This document shows, one piece after another, positions 1 through 6,091 of a stretch of 16,404 nucleotides of DNA. Position numbers and translations under genes: made by a program. Origin of the DNA: JAXHTH01 sp034211115. Lineage in GTDB: Bacteria > Planctomycetota > Phycisphaerae > Phycisphaerales > SM1A02. The first letter of the stretch is position 1. Every line of letters begins with the position of its first letter. Location: positions 1 to 16,404 of the forward strand of contig JAXHTH010000205.1 in assembly GCA_034211115.1 (NCBI GenBank), read 5' to 3'. A model generated the notes under the pieces. It did no database searches. It saw only the letters and a program-made list of their open reading frames with translations, and had not been told where the DNA came from.

Positions 1-1370
1 GGCTTGGTCACGCTGGCGATGCGCATGACGGCGTCGGGTTCGAGCGGCTCGGTCCGTCCCGCGTCCTTCCACCCGTAGGATCGCTCCAGGATGATCTTCC
101 CGTCCTTCATCACGCCCAGCAGGCCGGCGCTGATGTCGTTGGCCTCCATGTACGCGGTCATCGCCCGGTCGAAGGCCGCCAGCTCGGGCACCGGGTCTCC
201 CCCGATCGGCAGTCGCGAATCCTCGACCGGCGCCGCAACGTCGATGGGCACGAAGGCCTGAACCGCGGCGTCGTCCAGATGGGGCCCTTCGTAAAGATTC
301 TCCCAGTCGGCGAGGACCAGGTAGGCGACCGCGTTGCGGTGCTCGGCCATGTTGAAATCGATCTCGCCGGTTCCCGACGGGATGTACCCCAGAGAAGGAT
401 CGAATGCCTGGACGAGGTATTCCTCGGCCATGCGCACGACGCGGTGATCGTGCTTTCCGCACAGCCTGAAACAGAGGGCGATCTCGGCGATGATGTCGGG
501 CTTCGACCAGCTCAGAATCTCGAGGATGTGGCGGTCGAAGTACTCGAGGATCCATGCGTGCTTCTCCGCCGAGACGGTGCGCTGGTAGTAATGGGAATCG
601 CCGATGATGAAGTGCGTCAGTCCGTACAGCTTGTTCTGATAGTCGGCGGCATCCAACTGCCCGTCATCGGCGTTCATGAACACGTCCTGGTACGCTCGCG
701 TGTATTGATTCTCCAGATCCACGACGCCGATTCGCTTCAGCCAGAACACGAGATTGGAGGTCTGCGCCGCGTAGGTGCGGATCACCTCCCGATCCAGAAG
801 GAAGCCGGCGAAGTCGGCGCTCCGCAGATGCCGGCGGGCGGTCTCATAGGCTTCGCGAAAACGACCTCGATGCAGGCCATAATCGTGAAGCTTGTGGGCG
901 ATGTAGAGCACCCGGCGGTGAAAGAGCATTTCCGCACGGGAAGCGAACATCGCTTTGCGGGCCCGCGAGACCTTGCTGACCTCACGCTTCCGCGCATGCA
1001 TGATCCCGCCCTGCTGCTCGATGAACCCTTCATCATCCAGGCCGTCGAGCCGTTGCTCGAGATCGCCGATCCACCGGGCCACATCGAGGGCCACCGCCCT
1101 GAGATCCGGCGTCGCGCCGCTCGCCCGGTACATACGCACGGCGAAATGAGCCTGGGAGTTCCGATCCAGCTCCTCGAAGCGGGTCTCGTAGCTGCCCCGG
1201 ATCGTCCGGGCGACCTCCGCCCCTTCCTCGCCCTCGTACAATTTGAGTTCAATGACGGATTCGCTCTGCTCGCACCCCGGAGCGAGGAGGCAGGCGAAGG
1301 CGAGGGATGAGATCAGCGCGACGCGCCCAGTGAGCATCCATCGAGATGGTGACTCACGCCGGACCACCAT
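1..1370 (-). CDS. DUF3541-like domain fused to a serine hydrolase (beta-lactamase/DD-peptidase type); C-terminus beyond window
   Basis: At least 456 residues are visible; the gene runs off the left edge. The start is ATG at 1370, or GTG at 1367, which has the better spacing from AGGAGG. An N-terminal hydrophobic stretch ends in LLAPGC, a lipobox-like site, so I infer an exported, probably lipid-anchored protein. Residues of about 35-345 match my memory of DUF3541, with the signatures NKLYGLTHFI, SHYYQR, DIIAEIAL, GYIPSGTGEIDF and AEHRNAVAYLV. From about residue 394 the sequence becomes a serine beta-lactamase/penicillin-binding-like domain (ISAGLLGVMKDGKI, SYGW). It reaches the catalytic SxxK motif as SVTK, Ser453 and Lys456, in the last bases of the window. 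The gene overlaps the end of the upstream ATP-grasp gene by about 17 nt, so the two are probably co-translated. The DUF3541 match is from memory, and no enzyme activity can be claimed for that half. Confidence 0.8.
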   Translation of the reverse strand, partial: MVVRRESPSRWMLTGRVALISSLAFACLLAPGCEQSESVIELKLYEGEEGAEVARTIRGSYETRFEELDRNSQAHFAVRMYRASGATPDLRAVALDVARWIGDLEQRLDGLDDEGFIEQQGGIMHARKREVSKVSRARKAMFASRAEMLFHRRVLYIAHKLHDYGLHRGRFREAYETARRHLRSADFAGFLLDREVIRTYAAQTSNLVFWLKRIGVVDLENQYTRAYQDVFMNADDGQLDAADYQNKLYGLTHFIIGDSHYYQRTVSAEKHAWILEYFDRHILEILSWSKPDIIAEIALCFRLCGKHDHRVVRMAEEYLVQAFDPSLGYIPSGTGEIDFNMAEHRNAVAYLVLADWENLYEGPHLDDAAVQAFVPIDVAAPVEDSRLPIGGDPVPELAAFDRAMTAYMEANDISAGLLGVMKDGKIILERSYGWKDAGRTEPLEPDAVMRIASVTK

Positions 1371-2283
1371 CGCCTCCTCGGCTCCGGACCGCGAGCAGAC
1401 GCCGGAGGGACGGCCGGAGGCTCCGTTGATTGGCGTTCTGGATCTCGAGGCCCGGCCGGGCGTTCACTTCCAGCACCACCGGCGTCAGCTCCCGGGTAAA
1501 CGCGACGTCGATCCCCAGATACGGAAGGGGAACGGCATGCGCGGCGTCGCGGGCCACGTCGACAATCCGATCCCAGCCGGTCACCGCCAGGCCGCGAAGC
1601 GGCAGCCCAGTGTCTGGATGATCCGTGATCGGCCAGCTCTGCCAGGTGGCGGTGGTCGTGCGGCCGGTTGCCAGATCAACGCCCAGCCCCACCGCTCCCA
1701 GATGGAGATTCGCCTTGCCGTCGGACTTCTTCGTCGGCAGGCGAATCATCGCCATGACGGGTTCCGTGTGGAGCGTGATGATTCGGATGTCAGGAAGACC
1801 GATGAGCGGGAAGTCGCCGAGAAGCGGACCCGGGAAGAGCCGCTCCTCAATCAGCGCACGATCCGCTGGCCGGCGCGAGAAATCACCGAAGAGAATCTGT
1901 CCCAGTTGCTTGCGGATTTCCTGCTCTCCCCAGACGTCGATTGACAGGGCCGCCCAGCCATGCGGGGTCCTCGGGCCGAGCACGGCGATCCCGGCGCCGG
2001 TCCCGCCGCGCGCGGGCTTGATGACGAAATGCTCAAGGTGGCTGACAGTGTTCCTGATCCGGGCCACAGCGCGCATGGAGTCGATGACCGCGTAGGTCTC
2101 AGGAATCGGCACGCCGTGCGCCACCATGAGCGCCTTGCCGAGGATCTTGTCGTCGGCCAGCTTGCGGCGGCGACGCAGATTGAACTGGTCGACCAGGTCG
2201 CGGTTGCGCCGGTTCATGCCCAGCGCCTCGCGGCAGGGCGCCGAGGCGGCCCGCGAGAGGTTGTCCATGAAGCGGCTAAGCAA
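1354..2283 (-). CDS. ATP-grasp protein related to RimK-type alpha-L-glutamate ligases
   Basis: This 309-residue protein starts at TTG 2283, or with five fewer residues at ATG 2268. It looks like the RimK-related ligase family TIGR02291 / sugar-transfer-associated ATP-grasp (PF14397). Visible features are the conserved start LGMNRRNRDLV (21-31), LADDKILGKALMVAHGVPIPET (an N-terminal ATP-grasp subdomain), the nucleotide-binding strand HFVIKPARGGTGAGIAVLG (85-103) with its lysine and glycine-rich loop, and the C-terminal VVLEVNARPGLEIQNAN (269-285) with the Glu and Asn expected to bind metal. The predicted chemistry is ATP-dependent amide ligation of an amino acid to an unknown acceptor; the substrate is not known for this family. 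Its start overlaps the stop of the 7TM inactive-transglutaminase gene by 8 nt and its end overlaps the hydrolase gene. The three-gene order suggests one pathway at the membrane. Confidence 0.85.
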   Translation of the reverse strand: MLSRFMDNLSRAASAPCREALGMNRRNRDLVDQFNLRRRRKLADDKILGKALMVAHGVPIPETYAVIDSMRAVARIRNTVSHLEHFVIKPARGGTGAGIAVLGPRTPHGWAALSIDVWGEQEIRKQLGQILFGDFSRRPADRALIEERLFPGPLLGDFPLIGLPDIRIITLHTEPVMAMIRLPTKKSDGKANLHLGAVGLGVDLATGRTTTATWQSWPITDHPDTGLPLRGLAVTGWDRIVDVARDAAHAVPLPYLGIDVAFTRELTPVVLEVNARPGLEIQNANQRSLRPSLRRLLAVRSRGGDGGPA

Positions 2284-3895
2284 GACTCACCGCCTCATCC
2301 GCCGGCGCCAGCCAGCGGAACCGCAGGTGTTCCGTCAGCCGGACCCCCATCCAGCACCCGACCAGGATGTTGAGGAAGATCAAAACGATGAAGCTCTCCG
2401 GGAACGCCAGGGCGAACTTCTGCAAGGCATAGTTGTTCATGACGAGGTAGCAGAAGCCGATCGTGATGACCGTCATGCCGATGACCTTGAGAATCTCCAA
2501 CGGCCCCTCTTCATCGATCGTCGTGGAGAAATGCTCCGTGGCGATGGTAAGCACGACGATCGGCAGGTATGTCACGTGCGCAAGGTGCAGATTCCCGGTC
2601 AGGGCGCCCGCGGCGGCCATGGCCAGGATCGCGACCACCGTCAGCGTCAGCGTGGCGGCCATTCGGGGGAAGTGGAGCAGCCGCAGCGGGCTGGCCAGCA
2701 TCCGGAAGAGGAATACCACGCCGACGACAAAGAGGAGACCGGCGATGGCCCAGATGAGGCCGGCGCGCATCGCGCCGACGGCGATCAGCATCGGCAGGAA
2801 GAAGCCCAGTGTGCGAAGACCGACGATGTTGCGGAGAAGAACGCTGATGAAGGCGCCGAACGGCAGCATGAGCACGACGCAGAGCACGCCCACCGAAACT
2901 CCCGATTCTTCCAGAGCGCCCCAGACCCCCAGCCAGTTCGAGGAACCTCTCGCCGATTCCTCGATGAGCCGTCCGCGGACCGCGAACGTCCGCTCCACCT
3001 CGAAACGGATGCGCGTCTTCACCGGGGAATCGCAGACGATCATGGGCAGGTCGCCGCGACAGAAGGGAAGCAGACGACCATCGGTCCGGGCAAACAGTCC
3101 GGACGTCGGGCAGAACGGCACCCACGTGCTCCCCAGCCGAACCTCCACCCAGGTCGTCGGATCCCGACCGTAGCCGGGATCGAGCAGCAGTCCGTGGACC
3201 AGTCTCGTCGGGAACCCGCGCTGCCGGGCGAGGGCTGCAAACAGACGAGCCTTGCCCGGGGCTCCTCCGCGTTGCGCATGGAGAGTACCGAGGGCATCCT
3301 CGGGCCCGTCGAGGCGCCGGCCGTCTGCGGAAGACGGTTCCGGAAGCGTTGCGCAATAGGAAAAGATCCGGCTCAGCGCCTCGACCGACGGCGAGCCCTC
3401 GGGCGCAAGTTCACGCGCGAAAGAAGCGATCTCCGGCGCATTGACCTGGATGGTGTTCGTCGCCTCCAGAAAGGGGCGGCTCTGGTCGTCGGGGGGCCCC
3501 GGGACGGTGTATCCGGGGTCGATTTCGTACGCCACCGACCTGGCGACAAGGGTGAAGGAAGTCTCCACCTTCCCGCGGCCGTGGGTTTCGCCCCACCATT
3601 CCAGCCGCCGGTTCCCGCCGTGATAGACCTCGGCCGAGTTGATCAGATCCGTATCGGTCCACCGGGCGCCGAGGGACAGATTCGGCTCGTTCCGGGGTAG
3701 ATAGGCGCGCACGCGGATCGTGTCCGAGGACGTGCGGAAGAAGATGCCCATGCGGACGCGGTAGGCCGCATTCGGCGCCAGACGCTCGACGTCGTAGGCC
3801 GCGGTGGAAGCGCGATAGACCGCGAGCCCGGTCGGGAGGACCAGCAGGAGGATCGCGATCAGCACCTTGCTGGCGGTGGAACGCCGCCTCTTCAC
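2276..3895 (-). CDS. Inactive transglutaminase-like protein with N-terminal TM helix and seven C-terminal TM helices (UUP1/7TM family)
   Basis: I choose GTG at 3895 because GGGAGG lies about 7 nt upstream and because family members begin with a membrane helix. The same frame is open up to 4123, but that extension is low-complexity. The 539 residues comprise a TM helix (about 10-29), a periplasmic region, a transglutaminase-like fold (about 170-270), and then a hydrophobic C-terminus with about seven helices (about 333-516). The core motifs LFAALARQRGFPTRLVHG (218-235) and WVEVRLGSTWV (249-259) mark the fold. The usual catalytic residues are missing: the Cys site reads GGAPGKA, the His before the WVEV motif is Thr, and the Asp of the DPT motif is Cys in FCPTSG. 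This fits the families described as inactive transglutaminase plus 7TM (PF14400/PF14402), which occur next to ATP-grasp ligases. The likely role is membrane binding or presentation of a peptide for the ligase; that is inference. Confidence 0.88.
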   Translation of the reverse strand: MKRRRSTASKVLIAILLLVLPTGLAVYRASTAAYDVERLAPNAAYRVRMGIFFRTSSDTIRVRAYLPRNEPNLSLGARWTDTDLINSAEVYHGGNRRLEWWGETHGRGKVETSFTLVARSVAYEIDPGYTVPGPPDDQSRPFLEATNTIQVNAPEIASFARELAPEGSPSVEALSRIFSYCATLPEPSSADGRRLDGPEDALGTLHAQRGGAPGKARLFAALARQRGFPTRLVHGLLLDPGYGRDPTTWVEVRLGSTWVPFCPTSGLFARTDGRLLPFCRGDLPMIVCDSPVKTRIRFEVERTFAVRGRLIEESARGSSNWLGVWGALEESGVSVGVLCVVLMLPFGAFISVLLRNIVGLRTLGFFLPMLIAVGAMRAGLIWAIAGLLFVVGVVFLFRMLASPLRLLHFPRMAATLTLTVVAILAMAAAGALTGNLHLAHVTYLPIVVLTIATEHFSTTIDEEGPLEILKVIGMTVITIGFCYLVMNNYALQKFALAFPESFIVLIFLNILVGCWMGVRLTEHLRFRWLAPADEAVSLA

Positions 3896-4285
3896 GTTGA
3901 GCCCTCCCTTGCAGCCTGTCTCCTGAACGCCATTGGGCGGCGGGGAAACCACCGCGGTCGCCGTCGCCGCCGTGCGGAATCGATCCGTCGCGGCCGGACC
4001 TCGGTCGTCCGGGGAAGGGGCCGCATCGATCGAGCGCGAGCCCGTCGCCGCGGTCGATGCCCCGGTCGCCGCCGTCCACCCGACAGAAATGCGCGGATCA
4101 TCGCTTCGCATGTGTTTTGGCACTCACGCGAATGTGAACAGCCAGCGCCTGGCAGATACCGCCAGTCACGCTGATCCCGATTTATTCGCCTGGTTGAATG
4201 TTTGGAAGACGACTCGGCTCGAGGCGCCGGCCGCTCAGCGACATGGTCGCGCCTCACACTTCGCATTCCGCACGCAACGATCTAC

Positions 4286-4305
4286 CCTTTCAGGGCCTTT
4301 CAGGG
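4286..4305. repeat. Perfect 10-bp tandem direct repeat (CCTTTCAGGG twice)
   Basis: Two identical, adjacent copies of CCTTTCAGGG lie at 4286-4295 and 4296-4305 in the divergent intergenic region. A spacing of one helical turn is typical of sites that bind a regulator on one DNA face, but chance or slippage can explain one such pair. Confidence 0.5.
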
Positions 4306-4642
4306 GGAGAGGTCGCCGTCGAAGCCGGTGGGGCGTCCGCTCAAGGCCACACGTCGATCCGTTCGCCAAACTCGGGGACTCTGACCCGGCGTCACGTTGG
4401 CCGGGCGCCGCCGGTGTTCTCGATGACATGCGCCATCACCCGCATTGCGCAGCGCCACTTGTCGCCCCGAGGAGACCGATAACTGCTTGCCTGGTTCTTC
4501 CTTCAGCGGAACCCCCGGGGCACGGCAGAGCCCCCCTCCCGCGGCTCTGCGCGTGCCACACCATTCGCCGTCTCACAATGTGCCTTCCGGCGGCGCACTG
4601 ATACACGGATGCACGCCGGTCCCGGCATTTCGTCGAACCCGC

Positions 4643-4648
4643 TACAAT
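4643..4648 (+). promoter_or_regulatory. Possible -10 box (TACAAT) for the sigma-factor operon
   Basis: TACAAT matches five of six bases of the housekeeping -10 consensus in an otherwise GC-rich stretch. No TTGACA-like -35 is visible 16-18 nt upstream. Transcription would begin near 4655, downstream of the ATG at 4609, which is one reason to choose a later start codon for the sigma factor. Confidence 0.3.
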
Positions 4649-4737
4649 CGGTTCCGCTCGCATCGATGTCCCGAGAGCCGCTCCCACCAGGTCGACGGAG
4701 GATGCCAGCGGCCGATCCTGATCCCGAGTGCCCTGCC

Positions 4738-5349
4738 ATGCGCCGTCCTCGTCAGGAACCGCCCCCGATCAGAGGAGGGTCGTCCGCGGACGCGGAACCC
4801 CCGGCGGACGATGAGACGCTGGTCCGTGCCTGCCGGGCCGGCGATGAGGCAGCCTGGCGGGAGATCGTCACCCGGTACGGCCGTCTCGTCTTTTCGATCC
4901 CCCGCCGCTACGGCCTGGATCCCGAGGCGAGCGAAGACGTCTTCCAGGAGGTCTTCTCGATCCTCGTTCAGCAGCTCCCGGCCATCCAGAATCCGACGGG
5001 CCTTCCCAAGTGGCTGATCACGACGACCCACCGCGTGTCCTGCCGGGCGATCCGCTCCGCGCGGGGGAAGGGCGCACGGGTCCAGGACGGGGTCGATCCC
5101 GGTGCGCCGCCCCCGGAAGAGGCCTTGCGGTGGGAACGGCAGCACCTTGTCCGCGAAGGCCTGCGTCGGCTGGGCGGACGCTGCGAGGAGCTTCTGACCG
5201 CGCTCTATCTGGACCACGAGCATGTCAGTTACCGGCACATTGCCCGTCGGCTCGGCATGCCCGTCGGCAGCATCGGACCCACTCGAGCGCGATGCCTCGG
5301 GAAGCTCATGGAGATCCTGAGGACGGCGGAGGGTGACCGGGTCCTGTAA
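4738..5349 (+). CDS. ECF-type RNA polymerase sigma-70 factor
   Basis: The 203-residue product (from ATG 4738) has an ECF sigma layout. Sigma region 2 spans about 24-108: DETLVRACRAGDEAAWREIV, then YGRLVFSIPRRYGL, then EDVFQEVFSIL, then LPKWLITTTHRVSCRAIR. After a linker, sigma region 4 spans about 138-195, with a helix-turn-helix in VSYRHIARRLGMPVGSIGP and TRARCLGKLMEIL. Earlier in-frame ATGs exist at 4609, 4666 and 4702. The one at 4702 directly abuts GGAGG, too close to work well, and the extra N-terminus is Pro/Arg-rich, so 4738 is a choice and not proven. It should direct RNA polymerase to a small regulon. The gene sits 103 nt before a three-gene unit encoding a putative regulator, a TPR-CHAT protease and a subtilisin, so I infer it controls or is controlled by them. 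Confidence 0.9.
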   Translation: MRRPRQEPPPIRGGSSADAEPPADDETLVRACRAGDEAAWREIVTRYGRLVFSIPRRYGLDPEASEDVFQEVFSILVQQLPAIQNPTGLPKWLITTTHRVSCRAIRSARGKGARVQDGVDPGAPPPEEALRWERQHLVREGLRRLGGRCEELLTALYLDHEHVSYRHIARRLGMPVGSIGPTRARCLGKLMEILRTAEGDRVL

Positions 5350-5452
5350 GCTCGCTCGCAGGTCGCTCCGGTTTCACATTTGATTTCGATTCGGATGGTA
5401 TTTCGCAGACGCTGCGGGGCACATCATGGTCATGACAAGGAAGGATAACGCG

Positions 5453-6091
5453 ATGAGTGATCCTTCGCCTACCAGCGAGCAGTTGATTCTGTACGTCCTC
5501 GGGGAGCTGGACGAGGATGAAGCGGCGTTGATCGCGGATCACGTGACCGCCTCGGCGGCGACCGCGGCCTACGTGGACAGGGTGCGGCGGGTGCTGGAGA
5601 CGATGAGGACGGACGACTCCCGGGCACCGACGCCGGCCGCGATACGATCCGCGGTGGCCGCGTTCGTCCCCTCGCGCGGCCCCGTGGCGCTGGCCTGGCT
5701 GGAGCAGGCCAGGCGATGTGTCGCGCAGCTCGTGTTCGATACGCGGGCTCAGCCGGCTCTCGCCGGCTTCCGCGGCGGAGGCGCCGGGTACCAATTGGGC
5801 TACGACAGCGACGAGGGACGAGTCGACATCCGCATCACGCCCGAGGCGCGTCCCGCCAGGGGGCGATTCCGCGTACGCGGCCAGATCACGCCGCGGCAGG
5901 GCGGCGATGTCGGCTCAGTGGCGCTCGTGACGGCCGGGACCTCCAACGCCGTCACCATTGCGATTGCAGATGAGCACGGCCGGTTCCGCCTTGATGCGCC
6001 CTCGGGGCGGTACGACCTCGTGGCGGAAGTGGCCGCCGGCGCGCTGATCGCGCCGGATCTGGAGATCGGATACCACTCTGGAGATGCATGA
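5453..6091 (+). CDS. Putative anti-sigma-like regulator with beta-rich C-terminal domain (CHAT-operon companion)
   Basis: I choose ATG 5453 because AAGGAAGG lies 8 nt upstream; the in-frame ATG at 5426 lacks such a site. The product is 212 residues. The N-terminus (about 5-55: QLILYVLGELDEDEAALIADH) resembles the helical start of zinc-type anti-sigma factors. The HxxxCxxC motif has become HxxxSxxT (His30, Ser34, Thr37), so zinc binding is unlikely. A middle segment (about 88-135: VAQLVFDTRAQPALAGFRGG, then a DIRITPE strand) recalls proteins I associate with CHAT gene clusters. Residues of about 138-208 look like a carboxypeptidase-regulatory-type beta sandwich (FRVRGQITPRQGG, GRFRLDAPSGRYDLVAEV). 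There is no signal peptide or membrane helix, so it is probably cytoplasmic. Its stop overlaps the CHAT start as ATGA. A role as sigma inhibitor or protease substrate is inferred from position. Confidence 0.8.
   Translation: MSDPSPTSEQLILYVLGELDEDEAALIADHVTASAATAAYVDRVRRVLETMRTDDSRAPTPAAIRSAVAAFVPSRGPVALAWLEQARRCVAQLVFDTRAQPALAGFRGGGAGYQLGYDSDEGRVDIRITPEARPARGRFRVRGQITPRQGGDVGSVALVTAGTSNAVTIAIADEHGRFRLDAPSGRYDLVAEVAAGALIAPDLEIGYHSGDA

Larger units (their letters stand above)
3896..4737. other. Intergenic region between divergent operons, no convincing gene
   Basis: About 840 nt separate the leftward ligase operon from the rightward sigma-factor gene. Open frames exist on both strands, but their translations are low-complexity and arginine- or proline-rich, as expected from GC-rich noncoding DNA. 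The stretch around 4130-4210 is less GC-rich than its surroundings and could hold the leftward promoter. I see no clear -35/-10 pair there. Further right lie a 10-bp tandem repeat (4286-4305) and a TACAAT box (4643-4648), listed separately. Confidence 0.6.

Noticed and set aside
279..1310. Plus-strand open frame of 343 codons
   Set aside because: It mirrors the DUF3541-hydrolase gene on the other strand, which has family motifs and a plausible start.
2126..3700. Long plus-strand open frame (524 codons)
   Set aside because: It is antisense to the inactive-transglutaminase gene. The translation is Arg/Gln/His-rich with no domain, a usual artefact in high-GC DNA.
3896..4123. 76-residue N-terminal extension of the inactive transglutaminase
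   Set aside because: It is low-complexity, and a GTG with a good Shine-Dalgarno sequence lies right before the expected first membrane helix.
5350..5452. Separate promoter between the sigma factor and the regulator genes
   Set aside because: The 103-nt gap is less GC-rich and has a TTGATT, but no -10 at a usable spacing.
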